DNA of 64,000 bases, taken from the NCBI GenBank assembly GCA_030770535.1, contig JASVEC010000009.1:620001-684000 (forward strand), written 5' to 3'. The DNA comes from Batkoa obscura (lineage: Eukaryota; Entomophthoromycota; Entomophthoromycetes; Entomophthorales; Batkoaceae). The position numbers were made by a program, and so were the translations under genes. Under the pieces are notes generated by a model. That model saw only the letters and a list, made by a program, of their open reading frames with translations. It did not search any database and had not been told where the DNA came from. Below are positions 1 through 13,462 of this stretch, piece after piece (position 1 is the first letter of the stretch; every line of letters starts with the position of its first letter).

Positions 1-104
1 TTTTATTTACTTGAAGACATTGGTCTCATTTGTAACCCTAAGGAATAACTACGTATCCCAATACCAACTAAGGCACCTCCGATTACTCGTGTAAATAAAC
101 CCAT
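1..104 (-). CDS. N-terminal exon of a small, probably membrane, protein (partial)
   Basis: On the minus strand an ATG at 104 opens a frame reading MGLFTRVIGGALVGIGI followed by RSYSLGLQMRPMSS. The frame meets a stop at 3-5 after 33 residues. A GTAAAT donor at 10-9 fits the intron style of every neighbour, so this is more likely a first exon (104..11) whose gene runs off the left edge. The short glycine-rich hydrophobic start followed by arginines resembles small mitochondrial membrane proteins, but I cannot name a family. It reads in the same direction as the next two genes. Confidence 0.45.
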
Positions 105-463
105 TTTTTTAGTCTATTTTTGAAGTTAGTTTATCGCTTTTTGATGATTAGTTGTTTGGTTACCTTGATTAGATATAAAATGATTAGATTAAAATTTAGT
201 GTTTTTTTTTTAAAATTTCAAGCTGCTTTTTGCAATGGGATCTCAAATTTGCGATAAAGCGAGATTATGCTGTTTTGGTCACTATTGAGGTAATATTCAT
301 TCTACAATTTGTTGTAATATAACTTTATATAACCTTATATATATATATATTAATATTAAGATGTAGCTTAAAACTTAAAATAAATCAAAGTTAAGTGTAT
401 TAATTGAAAAATTATACTATGACAAAAATAAAGTGTAAAAATTAAACTTTAATATTAAGCAAC
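105..463. other. intergenic, nothing recognised
   Basis: AT-rich spacer between two minus-strand genes, with a short (AT)n run near 338-350. It should hold the 3' end of the Csr1-like gene and the promoter of the edge gene. No coding sequence or repeat copy is visible. Confidence 0.6.
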
Positions 464-1821
464 TTAGTTTCTGTCTTTCTTAACCGCGTTCCAATCCACT
501 TGGTTGTAGCCTTTATAAACACCTAAACGGTGATAGACAGTAGGAGCTCTAACATAAGGATCCACCTTTTTGTATGCATCTCTCATCTCTGAGATAGCAT
601 CCTTTCTTTCTTGATCGAGCTCATCGTTTTCACTATTTGCCCATTTCTTATTGATAAGGTCAAATTTATCCCAAGCAGCTACAAACACTTTATTAACTGC
701 ATTATAACCAGCTTGATCTTCTATTATTCTATCTTCTCCTTCAACAGGTCCTATATACTCATAATCTAATTCCCCGGTTCCGCCTTGGGTTTCACGTAAT
801 TGAGAAGGATCAATAAACTCAGTCAATTCTTTAGTGCTTAAAAATTTAATCTTGGCTGCTACTACAGGGTCAATTAAAGGAGATAATACTTTCCAAATAC
901 CTAAAAAAATGTAAATAAAATCACAACAAAAAGAACATAATCATAATAAAATTACCATTGAAGAACCATGGGGCGTTTAAGGCTACAACACAGCCTAAGC
1001 ACTCTGGATAATATTTTTCCAAACAACTGATCAAGAATTTTACAGAGTTATAATCCTAAATGATTGTATTATTATATTAAAACATTTGAATAGCGTTATT
1101 GTTACCATATTATTCATACTCATATCGCTTAAATCGAAAACAATAGTAACTGTATCAGAGGGTTCAACTAATACAAGTCTAGCCGACTCCATTACAGTCA
1201 AAATAAAGTTTTGAAGTTCATCCATAGTGAGTGCTTTAGGGTCATGGAGTTTTGCAATCACATGACTAATAAAAAGTCATAAATATAAAACAATAAACAA
1301 ACCATAAAATTAGCTTACCAGATAGGTCTACCAGTCTTATCATTTCCTTGCATATAAAATTGAGATTTTTTAAATAGCTCCATATTAACGTTCTTTTCTC
1401 CTTCCTTTTTAATCTTCAAAATTTCTACAGTATGAAACCACTGTATAGCATTAGTAAACATTTCAAAACTATCTTTAATGACCCATTTTCTAGCTCTAAT
1501 ATAACGTAACATTACTGAGTCTGGATGATCAAATTGAGTTTGACCCATAACCACGGCTCTAAATTCATTTTGTAATAATTGATCTTTGGTATCCTTTACA
1601 GCGCCTTCACTGTTTGTTTTTTGCATCATTTTAGGTAATCGGTTACGTAATGAAGCAAATCCTACCTTACTCGCTTTTTCTACTTCTTCTTCTTCTTTAA
1701 TTACTGCCTGTACTCTCTCCTTGGGTAAGGTATCTAAATAGTCGTAATATTGCTTATAAAAAGCTTTTAATTTGTTGGTCTGCTCTTGGTCTAAATTATG
1801 ATATCTTCCGGGTTGCTCCAT
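464..1821 (-). CDS. CSR1: Sec14/CRAL-TRIO phosphatidylinositol-transfer protein, Csr1-like
   Basis: Four exons join in frame: 1821..1319, 1265..1106, 1055..956 and 900..464, giving 399 residues, close to yeast Csr1 (about 408). The N-terminal CRAL-TRIO helices include DSVMLRYIRARKWVIKDSFEMF-type sequence. The lipid-binding fold follows: GRPI at the first splice, then CHVIAKLHDP, TIVFDLSDMSMNN, CLGCVVALNAPWFFNGIW and LIDPVVAAKIKF. Proteins of this family carry phosphatidylinositol or related lipids between membranes and influence lipid turnover and drug tolerance. Introns are 50-55 nt. The ATG at 1821 precedes MEQPGRYHNL and no upstream in-frame start is needed. The Csr1 assignment rests on the motif pattern; another fungal Sec14-like subgroup is possible. 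Confidence 0.87.
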
Positions 1822-2404
1822 CTTTTATTAAGTTTTTATTTTTTATGAAATGTGTTTTTGATCGATTTGTAATATGCTTAAATATTGGTTTAGTAGCTGA
1901 ATTTCATTGGTGGGTTTAGTCTCGACTATCATTTTTTTCAAGCTATTCTTTTTTGATGTTCTGTAATTATTGTAGTGAGGTCAGTTTTAACCAATAAGTC
2001 AATGAAATTGTTAAATTCTACTTCTATTATTAAGCTATTTATAGCCGCTAAAAATAGACTTTTAATTAATTAACCTTTTACTAAAACTATTGTTTTATTA
2101 TTATTACTATATAAAACGATAATATCATCTTAATAAATACATGAATTAAATCTTAATACTTTATTGTTCTAAAATTTTGACACTACTAATTGACTATTAA
2201 TTAAAAACTGTTTATAATCTCTCACCAACAATCCACGTCAATTTGTCTTGCTACTAAATATAGTAACTCCATTATCCAGAACTAAAAAATTAAATTGACG
2301 AGTCACATTTATACATTAATTTAATAACTATTAATACCAACAACAAATAGTAAGTAGCAACAAAAAAGATGAATAGGAAGAAAGTTAGCGAAATATGCTT
2401 CAAA
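1822..2404. other. intergenic, promoter of the Csr1-like gene
   Basis: Noncoding spacer between the start of the Csr1-like gene and the stop of the TIG-domain gene, both on the minus strand. AT-rich; no repeat copy or RNA gene recognised. Confidence 0.55.
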
Positions 2405-5196
2405 CTAATCTTTAGTGGGTGTTGTAGGTGGGGCAGGTGCTTCTAACCCAGTCACCGTCACTGTGGTACTCTGCGATAACCCAGCATATTCCACCAACTG
2501 ATTTTGATCTTGTATAATCCTTAAAGCTACTTGATTAGCGGGCTCGACGCGACCATTCTTTCTCAAGCCAACCACTTGTAAAGCAAGTTCCAACAGATCC
2601 TGTTCAGTCCCATCTTTATACGTAAATTTTGAAAGTTGATCCAAATACGGTTCTTCAACTGCTTGGTTAGTAGCTTTATAATTCGGTGGTCGAATCGTCA
2701 CATTCACTATCCCTGCCATAGTCCTTGGTGGGACCAAACATAGGGCTGATTGATCTGACCATACATTGCATATCGCTGACGGTATATCTCCAAAGTAAAC
2801 TATCATGCCCTCTAAAAATAAGTTAATATAAATAAAGATTGCATATGGAATTAAAATTACCTTTGAAATTTGTACCCAAAATAGCTACTTCCACACCGCC
2901 ATGTAGTGGTGATTGTGATGGAACGATGCGTGCAATTTTAGGCATTGAAGATGGTTTAATCGTTTTTAAAAGTGGCGGTGGACGTAGTGTAACCTGAGAA
3001 AAAGGTTGCTGAACTGCGATATTCAACGAATGAGCTAGATTAGGTTGAAATGCTGAGCTAAGGGGCATTGTAGGCTTATTCATCACATTGGGAGCAATTG
3101 AATAAAAGTTAGGCATTGTGCTATAAAGTTACAATTAATCTTAATTGAATTTAATACAATTCTATCTTACTTTATTGGTATATGTGGAATTGCTTCTGGT
3201 ATTGGTGCTAAAAACGACGAACTTTCAACTTTAGTACTCTTTGGTCCACGTAGCTTTTTATTGTTGCTAGCTTCAAGGGCTTTTTGTTTGGTTTTATGAT
3301 CATCCGTTATCATAATTGGAGGTGTTTCACCTACTGCCAACAATTTCAATTCATCATCATATAATGAAAACTTAACAATAAACCCTGTAGTCTCTTTATG
3401 ATGTCTACAGTAGCAAGTGATCCTTGAAGGCAATATAACATCCCCTGTAGAAAGATCAATGATATTGGTGGTATTAAATGTTATGATTTTCTTTTGCTCT
3501 TGATCAACCGAATCACCTTCCAAAGTCTCTTCATATAATGAAGGCGAACCCGGTAAGCTTGGGATAGGTGTAGTTGATGGGGTATTGCATGACTTTGAAT
3601 GTCTTTTACTTTGCCTTTTTCTTTCCCTTTGGACGCATCCAATACATACCTGCACTTTTTGTTTTGGGTTAGAAGCGCAAGTAACTGTGGCTCTAAGATT
3701 TACTATTTTGTCTTCCCTTGGTGAAATGCTTGCTACAAAATAAGTTAGAAGTTAACTAATGAATTTAATTATAATCATACTTTTGGGCGCTTTTCTTCTA
3801 TCTTTTTGACCCACTATTAAATGAGGTGGTAATCTAAGGTGGGTCCATGGTATCGAATTTGCCCCAGCTTTATTTATTAATTTTAAGCATAATTTAACTT
3901 GCGTTTCTACTCGTGACCTTATTCCAGTGGGTGGTATTCCCATGATTAATATTTCATAACTAAAAAAATACATTTAATAAATTAAATATTTAAAGTATTT
4001 TTTTTTTACTTTAAAGGGATATTTTCATTTCTAGGAGGCGTAGGATCTTTAAAAAAAGTATAAATATTAACTGGCATATTCATGGACTCTTTCGGAGTAT
4101 TTGGACTGCTAATTCCATTCTTTTGCTTCAATTCATTGATCCTTGGAATTTCAATTGGCTTCAAATAATCAACAGCTAAATTATTAACATTTATTTTCGT
4201 ATTCATTTCTAAGTCATTACTTTCTTTAGTATTTGCCTTTGGTCTGATTTCTTTGAATGAATTGCTTCTCTTTGGTGCCTTATTTACGTTTTCTTTTTTA
4301 ATGTTATTATTGATGCAGCTACTGTTATTGTTATCCGCTATTTTATTATTGATATTATTATTTGGTGGTTCAAGAGGTTTAGTTATGGCCACTATGGGGC
4401 TGTTGAATGTTTGATTAATGTTCATTACATTTCCAGACCCTTGTTTAGTAGACTATAAAATATAAACATGGATTCATTAATAGCTAAAATTCTATATTAC
4501 CTGAGGATCTAAATTCAAATAACTTGAACTACTGACTAAATTCGAGTCACTCATTGAAAACATTTGATTACTAGTAGAACCTGTTTCATTCATATTAAAC
4601 GCTATGGTTGGAATCATTGGGTTTTTATATGAAAGTTCAAGCATATTATTATTTTCCTGCGGGTTAATATTTGTGAACGCCATACTATTAAATGGTTCCA
4701 TTTGGCCATTATTAGCCAACATCGGCTGAGTATCATTTGGATTATTCATTGGTAAGTTAGAAGCCACATCCTCAGCATACAGGTCATTTAAATATAATGA
4801 AGCTTCATCTTGAAGCTGCTGCTGTTGCTGTTGCCTTGATCTTGGTGAAACAGGAGCTGAATAAATTTCAGTGTTCATTCTAGGCTGCATAAAATTGTGA
4901 TTAAATCCATTATTTGGTGTAGGTGCAGGTCCATTGAAGAAGGGATTATTTCTACTTCTTGGGGAATTGGGGGTAGATCGAAAGAAAAAGTTAGCTTCGT
5001 TAAGCATATTATCTGGGAATAAAGCCTGCCTTGGTAAGCTGGCATTATTAAACATGCCAGTGTCAATAATGCTGCGGAAGGGTATATCACCACCCTCAAT
5101 AGGCGTATTGGTACCAGAGTAATAAGGTGATATTGTATACCCTATTTCTGGATTGTGTACCATATATAAATATTCTGACGTTATTTCTTCATCCAT
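2405..5196 (-). CDS. Mga2/Spt23-like TIG (IPT) domain transcription factor without ankyrin or membrane tail
   Basis: Six exons join in frame: 5196..4501, 4452..4010, 3959..3781, 3732..3171, 3120..2861 and 2811..2405, giving 848 residues. An Asn/Ser/Pro-rich disordered N terminus (about 1-375) is followed by the conserved fungal module of this family. That module contains YEILIMGIPPTGIRSRVETQ, LRLPPHLIVGQK and SPREDKIVNLRATVTCASNP, then a Cys/basic stretch VCIGCVQRERKR. An IPT/TIG fold follows at about 689-775 (IARIVPSQSPLHGGVEVAIL, then MIVYFGDIPSAICNVW). In yeast, Mga2 and Spt23 are ER-anchored regulators of the fatty-acid desaturase OLE1 and carry ankyrin repeats and a C-terminal membrane helix. 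Here the protein stops about 75 residues after the TIG domain, so it should be soluble and perhaps constitutively nuclear. Family membership is secure; the target genes are inferred. Confidence 0.85.
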
Positions 5197-6254
5197 GTTA
5201 TTTTGACAAGAAAGGATAAAAAGAACAATAACGTGACTTTAAAAAGAAGTTATTTATGCCAAAAAAAAAGCAAATTCTTTAACTTCGGAATTAATTGGTT
5301 GCTTTTATAATTAATTGGTTCATAGATTATGGATTATTAGATGGGTTGAAATTGGCTATGGTAAAAAGATCAAGGTTTAAGTTAAAATTAGAACTTATTT
5401 TATTTATTGTTATTCTAATGGTAGAATTTTAAACTCAAAATACGTATAAATATACTTTTATTTATTCAAATTATTTTAAATTTCATTTTCAATGAGAATG
5501 TGCGCTTTTTTTGATCAGCAATCTTGAGAATAATTATTGCTCAAGGCATGAAAATTTTGGCCTTTTTATACATATAATTTTACAGGAATTTGGTGTTTAA
5601 TCAATAAAAATTGATTCATGTGAAAGGTGGATTAAATGTTTGGGTTTTTACATTTTACTCGCGTTTTTATGTTCTATTAAGTATGTATTACAACTATAAA
5701 AATAACTAGAAGACTTAGCTTATCAATATCTTACTCATTTATCTTTATAATTTAAAGGACAAAATATATCAAAGTAAATAATAAGTGTATAATTGTATTA
5801 AAAAATCACTTAATTTAGTATATTTTACAAGCAAGGGGATTTTTCACTCCTTGTGTCCTAAAAAAACTTCTAATTGCCCATTTTAAGTTGTACCAAAAAA
5901 TAATGCCCAATTTAAATTTACGTATTTAAATATCAATCTTATTTGTATTTTGACCATTTTAAGCAGCTTAAAATTTAAAATGTTTATTAGGATTTTAAAT
6001 AAAAAACATAATTGTTAAAATTTTGCTAGCTATCAACTACAGGAGTTGTAAATTGATTTATCTAATAATTTATTTAAATGTCAACTTAATTTTCTAAATT
6101 TAATAAAACTATCATAAAATTAATATTTAAAAGCTTATAACTTATATTTGTTTAAAAAGTTTAATTAGTAAAGCAAATTTTAAAAAAAAGCGATCAAGTA
6201 TTTATAAAATATATATATTTTCATATACTTATTAATATAATTTTTATTATTAAT
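5197..6254. other. intergenic
   Basis: Start of a 3.7-kb gene-free, AT-rich interval between the divergent Mga2-like and RRM genes. It holds the Mga2-like promoter. The TGCCCA-type string at 5874-5880 and again near 5903 is noted but unexplained. Confidence 0.5.
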
Positions 6255-6355
6255 ATATGGGGATATTTTTTTGGCTTCCACTTTTTCCATTTTTTAAGCG
6301 TTATTTGAGCGGAAGGATTGTTAGTAGAATCCTTTAAAAAAATATATATGCATAT
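6255..6355 (+). mobile_element. MITE copy (TGGGGATG family)
   Basis: About 100-bp short element with inverted ends TGGGGATGTATTTTT/AAAATACATCCCCA flanked by TA and an internal hairpin core AAGCGCTATTTGAGCGG. This copy begins ATATGGGGATA and keeps the core (AAGCGTTATTTGAGCGG), but its right end is worn (ATATATATGCATAT). Noncoding; no transposase is present in the window. Confidence 0.8.
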
Positions 6356-7042
6356 TAATAGGTTAATAAATAGCTGCATAGAAGGGAGTGGTTAGCCTTA
6401 AAACTATAATTAATTATCTTTATGTAATACAAAAAATATAATAATAATTTTTATTTATTGCTATAGTTATTTGCTTTTTGACTATTTATTAACTTAGCTG
6501 TTAATAATTTAAATAATATTAATATTTGATAATTAACTTTTATTACTTAATAAATTACTTAATAGATATTAAAACTTAAATTTTTGTTATTTTTATAAGA
6601 TAAGCTGGAGTTGGTATTTTGGTTTTTTATTTTTTATAAACTTTATAATTTTAGTTAAAATTATATCATTTTTATTTTATTTATTAGATACTGGATAGCA
6701 GTGTAATTTATTGTTACGTTTAATAAAATATAAATACTTTTTAATACCTTGTATTTATATTATTGTATTTATATTATTGTTTTTTTATGCTTTTTAAAAA
6801 TTATATCTGTTTTCTTATTATTAACAGTTGGGTTATTAATTTTATTATGTTCATAAATAAAAAGCTCAAATTTTAAAATTAATTGATTAATATTTTTTAT
6901 TTTATTTAATGCTTTAAAACTATTTTTCTATTGTAAAAGATTTCTAAAATGTCTATCAATTATACTTTTTCCATGATGCTCAGCAAAAAAATTAAAATCA
7001 ATATTTAAACTATTATTTATTTTATGAATTTTTTTAAATATT

Positions 7043-7616
7043 GTGAAAGTTGGTGCTCAAGATAGGAGTTAAAAGTAGTTCTTGATTAACTTGCCTTGAG
7101 TCGAACGGTCTTAGTTTATATAACTAAGATAGACTCAAATTAGTAAGAATAGTGCGCAATAGGCTATGAACTATGTAAAACAAATAGAATAGAGAATACT
7201 ACTGTAAAATCTACATAAGATATTGTCAGAAAGACTTAGTGACTTTATTAATAATACGATATGGGGATGTATTTTTTTAAGAATTTTACTAACAATCTTT
7301 CCACTGAAATAACGCTTAAAAAATGGAAAAAGTAATGAAGCCAAAAAAAACATCCCCATATTAGGGAGTAATTCAGTTAAAAAGCCTCAAGTTAGTATGT
7401 TGAAGAATCTCTTTTATACTCCAACTGGGTGGCTATATATAAAGAACATTATAACAGTTATTCCTTATTATAGTTGCCAAGTATGGACATTAAAAGGTGG
7501 GCAATAAGTTGTTCATGATCAGGTGGTAGCAATTTTCACAGCAAATCTATATAAGGAACTCTGAATTGATTATTATATTATAATCAATCCTAGAGCTAAT
7601 GAACCGATATTTCACA
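7043..7616 (+). mobile_element. LTR-like dispersed repeat (solo LTR candidate), interrupted by a MITE
   Basis: Copy of a ~480-bp repeat starting GTGAAAGTTGGT and ending GATATTTCACA. It is nearly identical along its length to 48457-48936 apart from the MITE at 7260-7360. The ends are short inverted repeats (GTGAAA/TTTCAC). Near the 3' end lies a TATA-like CTATATAAGGAACTCTG, as expected of an LTR promoter. No internal retroelement genes lie next to it, so a solo LTR fossil is the likeliest reading. The LTR class is inferred from the ends and from the target duplication of the sister copy. Confidence 0.6.
7260..7360 (-). mobile_element. MITE copy nested in the LTR-like repeat, with a readable TA target duplication
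   Basis: Element 7262-7358 is flanked by TA on both sides. Removing it with one TA gives AATACGATATTAGGGAG, which aligns base for base in length with the empty sites of sister repeats (GATACGTTATCAGGGAG on the copy near 46.85 kb, GATATGTTATCAGGGAG near 48.68 kb). This shows insertion at TA with duplication of TA, the signature of Tc1/mariner-type elements. Confidence 0.88.
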
Positions 7617-7981
7617 TAAATCATTAAAATATTTATTACATATCATTTTGTTACTTTTATTTAATATATATATTATTTAATAAATATTTATAGCATATTA
7701 ATAAATAAAACTACTAATAATTTTTTAAATCACTTTTAAACAAAAAATAATAATTAAGTTATATATAAAAAAGGTAACATAATGGAAAAAGTAGGGTTTC
7801 ACTGTAAAAAAAGTTATAGGAAGCTATCTAAAAAGGGAGGCTATAACCTGAAAATACAATATTAAAAAGTATTCTAGATTAATATTAATAGTTTATTAAT
7901 TGTAACTTTTGTAGCTAAAATTTAAAAGGAATTAAGATATTAAATAAATAATTGATTTAAAATAATAAAGGTGCAAGAATA

Positions 7982-8085
7982 TATGGGGATGTTTTTTTTG
8001 GTTTCATTACTTTTTTCATTTTTTAAGCATTATTTGAGCGAAAAGATTGTTAGTAAAATTCTTAAACAAAAATACATTCCCATAT
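7982..8085 (+). mobile_element. MITE copy
   Basis: Well-preserved copy running from TATGGGGATG to CATTCCCATAT, with core AAGCATTATTTGAGCG and the typical ATTGTTAGTAAAATTCTTAAAC right half. Confidence 0.85.
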
Positions 8086-8890
8086 ATCTAGCCAACATTT
8101 CAATAAAAATACAAAATTAATTTGATATTGCAATTAATAATATTGGATAATTTTAATAAAAAACCAAGTAGCTTAATTCTATAAATTCCTAAGTTTATTA
8201 TAAATAATAAGGACCCCAATTTTATTTAATTTAAATTAGAGGTTAAAGTGGGTTACCTGGAATAAAAAAACCGAATTTGAGAATTTTCATATTTTTTCTA
8301 GGATTATTAATAGTTCTAAATTCTCGAGAATTTAATAGTGTGATAAGGGTATGTGAAAATAGAAAACGATTGTTAGTGGGCTTAAAAAGGGTCTTTTAGT
8401 TAATTCAATTTTTCAAAGGTAGAAGTTTATGAAAAAGATATACAAATCAAAAAACACATAAGTCAAAAAATACAAATAGAAATAAAATTTAACATTATAA
8501 TTAACAATTTTTATATTCTTTTTAAAAAAAAATGTAACATCAGTTTATCAAAAATAGTTATAACAAAATTAGTTGAATTCAAATCGCTTTTTATTTTTTT
8601 GAATTAACAGTCACAGTAAAATAGCTAACTCTATCTATTCTTGTATAAGCCAATCAATTGTAATCTATAAAGAGCGTGTCGTTTAAAAATAGAAAATCAA
8701 ATCAAATTATATATGAAATGAAATAACAATTCGATAAAATTCAAGATAACTTGTTATTTCTTTTTTATTTATTTTTAAAAAAAAGATATTAACTTCTTGC
8801 TATTTTATTTTTATCTCAATTTTATCAATTTATATGTTAAAATTAATAGTAAGCTAATATTTAAAAAAAATCATTATATATAAAGAAAAG
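8086..8890. other. intergenic, promoter of the two-RRM gene
   Basis: AT-rich spacer upstream of the RRM gene. It contains a perfect 16-bp palindrome AAATTCTCGAGAATTT at 8318-8333, possibly a dimeric regulator site. No coding sequence seen. Confidence 0.5.
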
Positions 8891-11029
8891 ATGGAAGGTA
8901 TTTACTCTTTACTACAATAATATCAATACCCAACATTATTAATGAATTTTTTCTAGATTTCAAACAACCAGAAAACCAAAAAGAAGCTCAAGATTTTACA
9001 ACTGAAACCGAAAGAGAAGGACAATCCTTAGAAACAACAACAAATCATGAACAACAAGCTTATAATTATACATATCCTTATATGTATCCATATATACCAA
9101 TAGAACATATCTCACCTAGCAATGGACCTGTTATGAGCTATATTAATTATGATGCAAATAATCAACAACAACAACAACAAGATAACAACAATGACAATAA
9201 TAGTAGTAATAATGATAATAATAATAGCAATACAACCGAATCCAACAATTCCAATCTCAACCCTAATAATCAAAACCCAATGTTACCCTCTATTCCCCCA
9301 TACTATTTAATATCCCCAACAATATACCCAAATAATCAATCTTCACCAATATTATATCCAAGTTCACCAGGGGGATCCACTATTTCAACAAAGATGAATT
9401 TAAAATATATTAAAGCTAATAAATATCCCAATAGTTATACTACCAATGTTTATATTCGTGGTTTACCTCCAAATACTACAGATGAAGCCTTGTTTAATAT
9501 GTGTTCTGGGTAAGTTAAATATATATTAAATATATATATATATAATATTTTATTATTTACTAATATTTTATTTTATTTATCTATTTGTTTCTATATAGAT
9601 ATGGAATGATAGTTTCAAGTAAATCAATAATTGATCCTAAGAATAATTTATGTCGAGGATATGGCTTTGTTATGTATGAATACTTACATCAAGCTCAATA
9701 TGCTATTCATTGTTTATCAATGGCTGGATTTGATGCTTCTTTTGCTAAAACTCAAAATCAAAGTGATAACAACAATAATATTAATAATAATAACAATAAT
9801 AATAATAATAATAATAATAATAGTAATAGTAGTAATAATAGTAATGTAGGGGATAACGATAGTGATTATAATGGGGTAAATGAGAATTTAATCTTTAATG
9901 AGAGAATTGAAGATTTTAATTTTTTTTTAATATAGCAAAATAATAATAATATCAAAATGAAAAACAATACTAGTAATTTAAATACTAATGTTTATGTTTC
10001 TAATTTACCATTAAATTATAATGAAAAAGTAAATTTATTTTGTTAATATTATTATAAATGACATTCAATGATTTTATTAGGACTTAGAAACTTTATTTTC
10101 TCCATATAAAATAATCTCTTGTAGAGTACTAAGAGATCAAAATCAATTATCTAAAGGGGTAGCTTTAGCTAGGTAATAAATTTAATATTGATACATAAAA
10201 TAATATTTAATAGTATATATTAAATAAATAAATAAATATAAATAGAATGATTGATCGAGAATCTTCAGATATAATAATACAAAAATTCAATAATTATAAA
10301 TTACTAAATGGACAAAATGAATTACAAGTACGTTATGCTGATAGTAATAATAATCATCAACATAATTATAACAATAATGGAAATTATTACAAAAATAAAA
10401 ATAAAAAGAATAATAACCAAAATAATAACCAAAATAATAATAATAATAATAATCAGGTAAAGAATTTTAATCTATTTTAATATATCAGATGTATTATAGG
10501 GTTTTTTATTATTATTAACTTGTTTTTTATTAACTTAGAATTGTTTTCCTATTCCGTTTAGTCCCAATCATTTACCTTATTTTTATGCCTTTTCACCTAC
10601 CTTTTATCCAGTTGATAATAATATTCATTTATCACCAAAGTAAGTGGATTAATATAATATAATATAATATAATATAATATAATATAATATAATGATACTA
10701 TGTTATAAAATAACAACCGTGATACTAATTTTTTCTTCTATTTTTATTTCTATAGTCCTTATCTCCCTTATCCAACGATGTCACCCTATTTTAATGGACA
10801 CCCTTATCCAAATCAACAAGTCAATGGCTATCCTATTTATTATTCCAATCAATTTTCACCTAGTACAGGAGAATTAACCCCGTTGGATACAGATCATGAT
10901 GTTGAAGAAATTCATAATTTAATGAATGACAAATTAAATTTAGATGATGACGATAATGAGAAATTGAAATCGAAAGAAACAGAAAATACAATTGAAAAAG
11001 TAAAGGAAGGAGAAGAATTTGTTGAGTAA
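8891..11029 (+). CDS. RBMS/alan-shepard-type protein with two RRM domains
   Basis: Eight exons: 8891..8897, 8957..9509, 9599..9875, 9936..10028, 10081..10172, 10246..10456, 10539..10639 and 10756..11029, giving 535 residues with all phases consistent. The start uses a 7-nt first exon (ATGGAAG), because the frame upstream of 8957 has no other ATG; 9082 is the fallback start. RRM1 begins near residue 165 with TNVYIRGLPPNTTDEALF and has RNP1 CRGYGFVMYEY. RRM2 has TNVYVSNLPLNYNEKDLETL and GVALARM. Both are diagnostic of the RBMS/shep single-strand nucleic acid binding family, which acts in mRNA control. Poly-Gln, poly-Asn and Tyr/Pro-rich linkers surround them. The intron 9876-9935 removes one in-frame stretch; its donor is the least certain. 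Intron 10640-10755 contains an (ATAAT)n microsatellite. Confidence 0.87.
10651..10692. repeat. (TATAA)n microsatellite in an intron
   Basis: About eight tandem copies of a 5-bp AT unit inside intron 7 of the two-RRM gene, lengthening it to about 116 nt. Confidence 0.9.
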
Positions 11030-11444
11030 AAAAAAAGTTTTGGTACTTAGTTTTACGCTTACAATTGAATTTATGTTGATATCATTTTTCTATCTTTTCA
11101 CTCAAATTTAAAAATTTCTCTCTTTTATATCCCCTTTTTCTTTTTTCATTTAAGATTTTTACCTCTCCTTCTTCTTTTTGATTTCATTTTAAATAAAAAT
11201 AAAACTAAAACCGATGTTTCAAGTTGAATTATTCTATTTGTTTTATTCTATTTGTTTTTAATAATCATCTTCTATTGTTTCTAATAACTTGGATATTAAT
11301 TGTTTCACTACTCTATTTGAAATTCAAACATTATTATTTTACATCAAAAGAATATTTGAATTTGTTAGTTTTATTTTATAAAATTAAATTCATTAAAAAA
11401 AGGAATTCATTAATTTTTTTTTCATTTTTAATACAATAAAAAAA
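11030..11444. other. intergenic
   Basis: Short spacer between tandem plus-strand genes. Pyrimidine-rich stretches (11085-11190) probably include the 3' end of the RRM gene and the NKAP promoter. Confidence 0.5.
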
Positions 11445-13143
<1,699 letters not shown>

Positions 13144-13462
13144 GCACAATGTATGGGAATTGAATTTTAATGATAATAAATAAATATTCTAAGTTTTTTT
13201 TTATAATTAAAGATTTTTGTAAGATTTTTGTAAGATTTTTGAGTTTTTTTTTTGCTTTTTTGAATTCTTTTGGTCCAGATTTTGGCCATTTTTAACTGCT
13301 ATTAAATAAGAAAAAAAATTCTTAGTATCAATCTTGAGTTAAAAAACACAAGTGAAGTTTATTTTTGAGTGGTTATTCTTGAGAGAATTGGAATAAACTT
13401 AATTTTTAAAATTTTCAATTCAATTTCCATTTTTTAAATCTTTTAATAGAAAAAGAATACAA
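13144..13462. other. intergenic
   Basis: 320-bp T-rich spacer with a short tandem of TTTTTGTAAGA near 13211-13240. It should contain the NKAP 3' end and the helicase promoter. Confidence 0.5.

Noticed and set aside
7171-7359. Minus-strand frame across a MITE (MGMFFLASLLFPFFKRYFSG)
   Set aside because: Similar peptides occur at every MITE copy because the element has an open frame by chance. Frames start and end in flanking DNA and show no coding constraint.
8318-8333. Palindrome AAATTCTCGAGAATTT as a heat-shock element
   Set aside because: The GAA/TTC spacing does not fit nGAAn units in tandem; it is noted only as a palindrome of unknown use.
9631-9849. Ile-rich alternative plus-strand frame in the RRM gene
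   Set aside because: Frame-shifted shadow of exon 3; the poly-Ile run is the +1 reading of AAT repeats.
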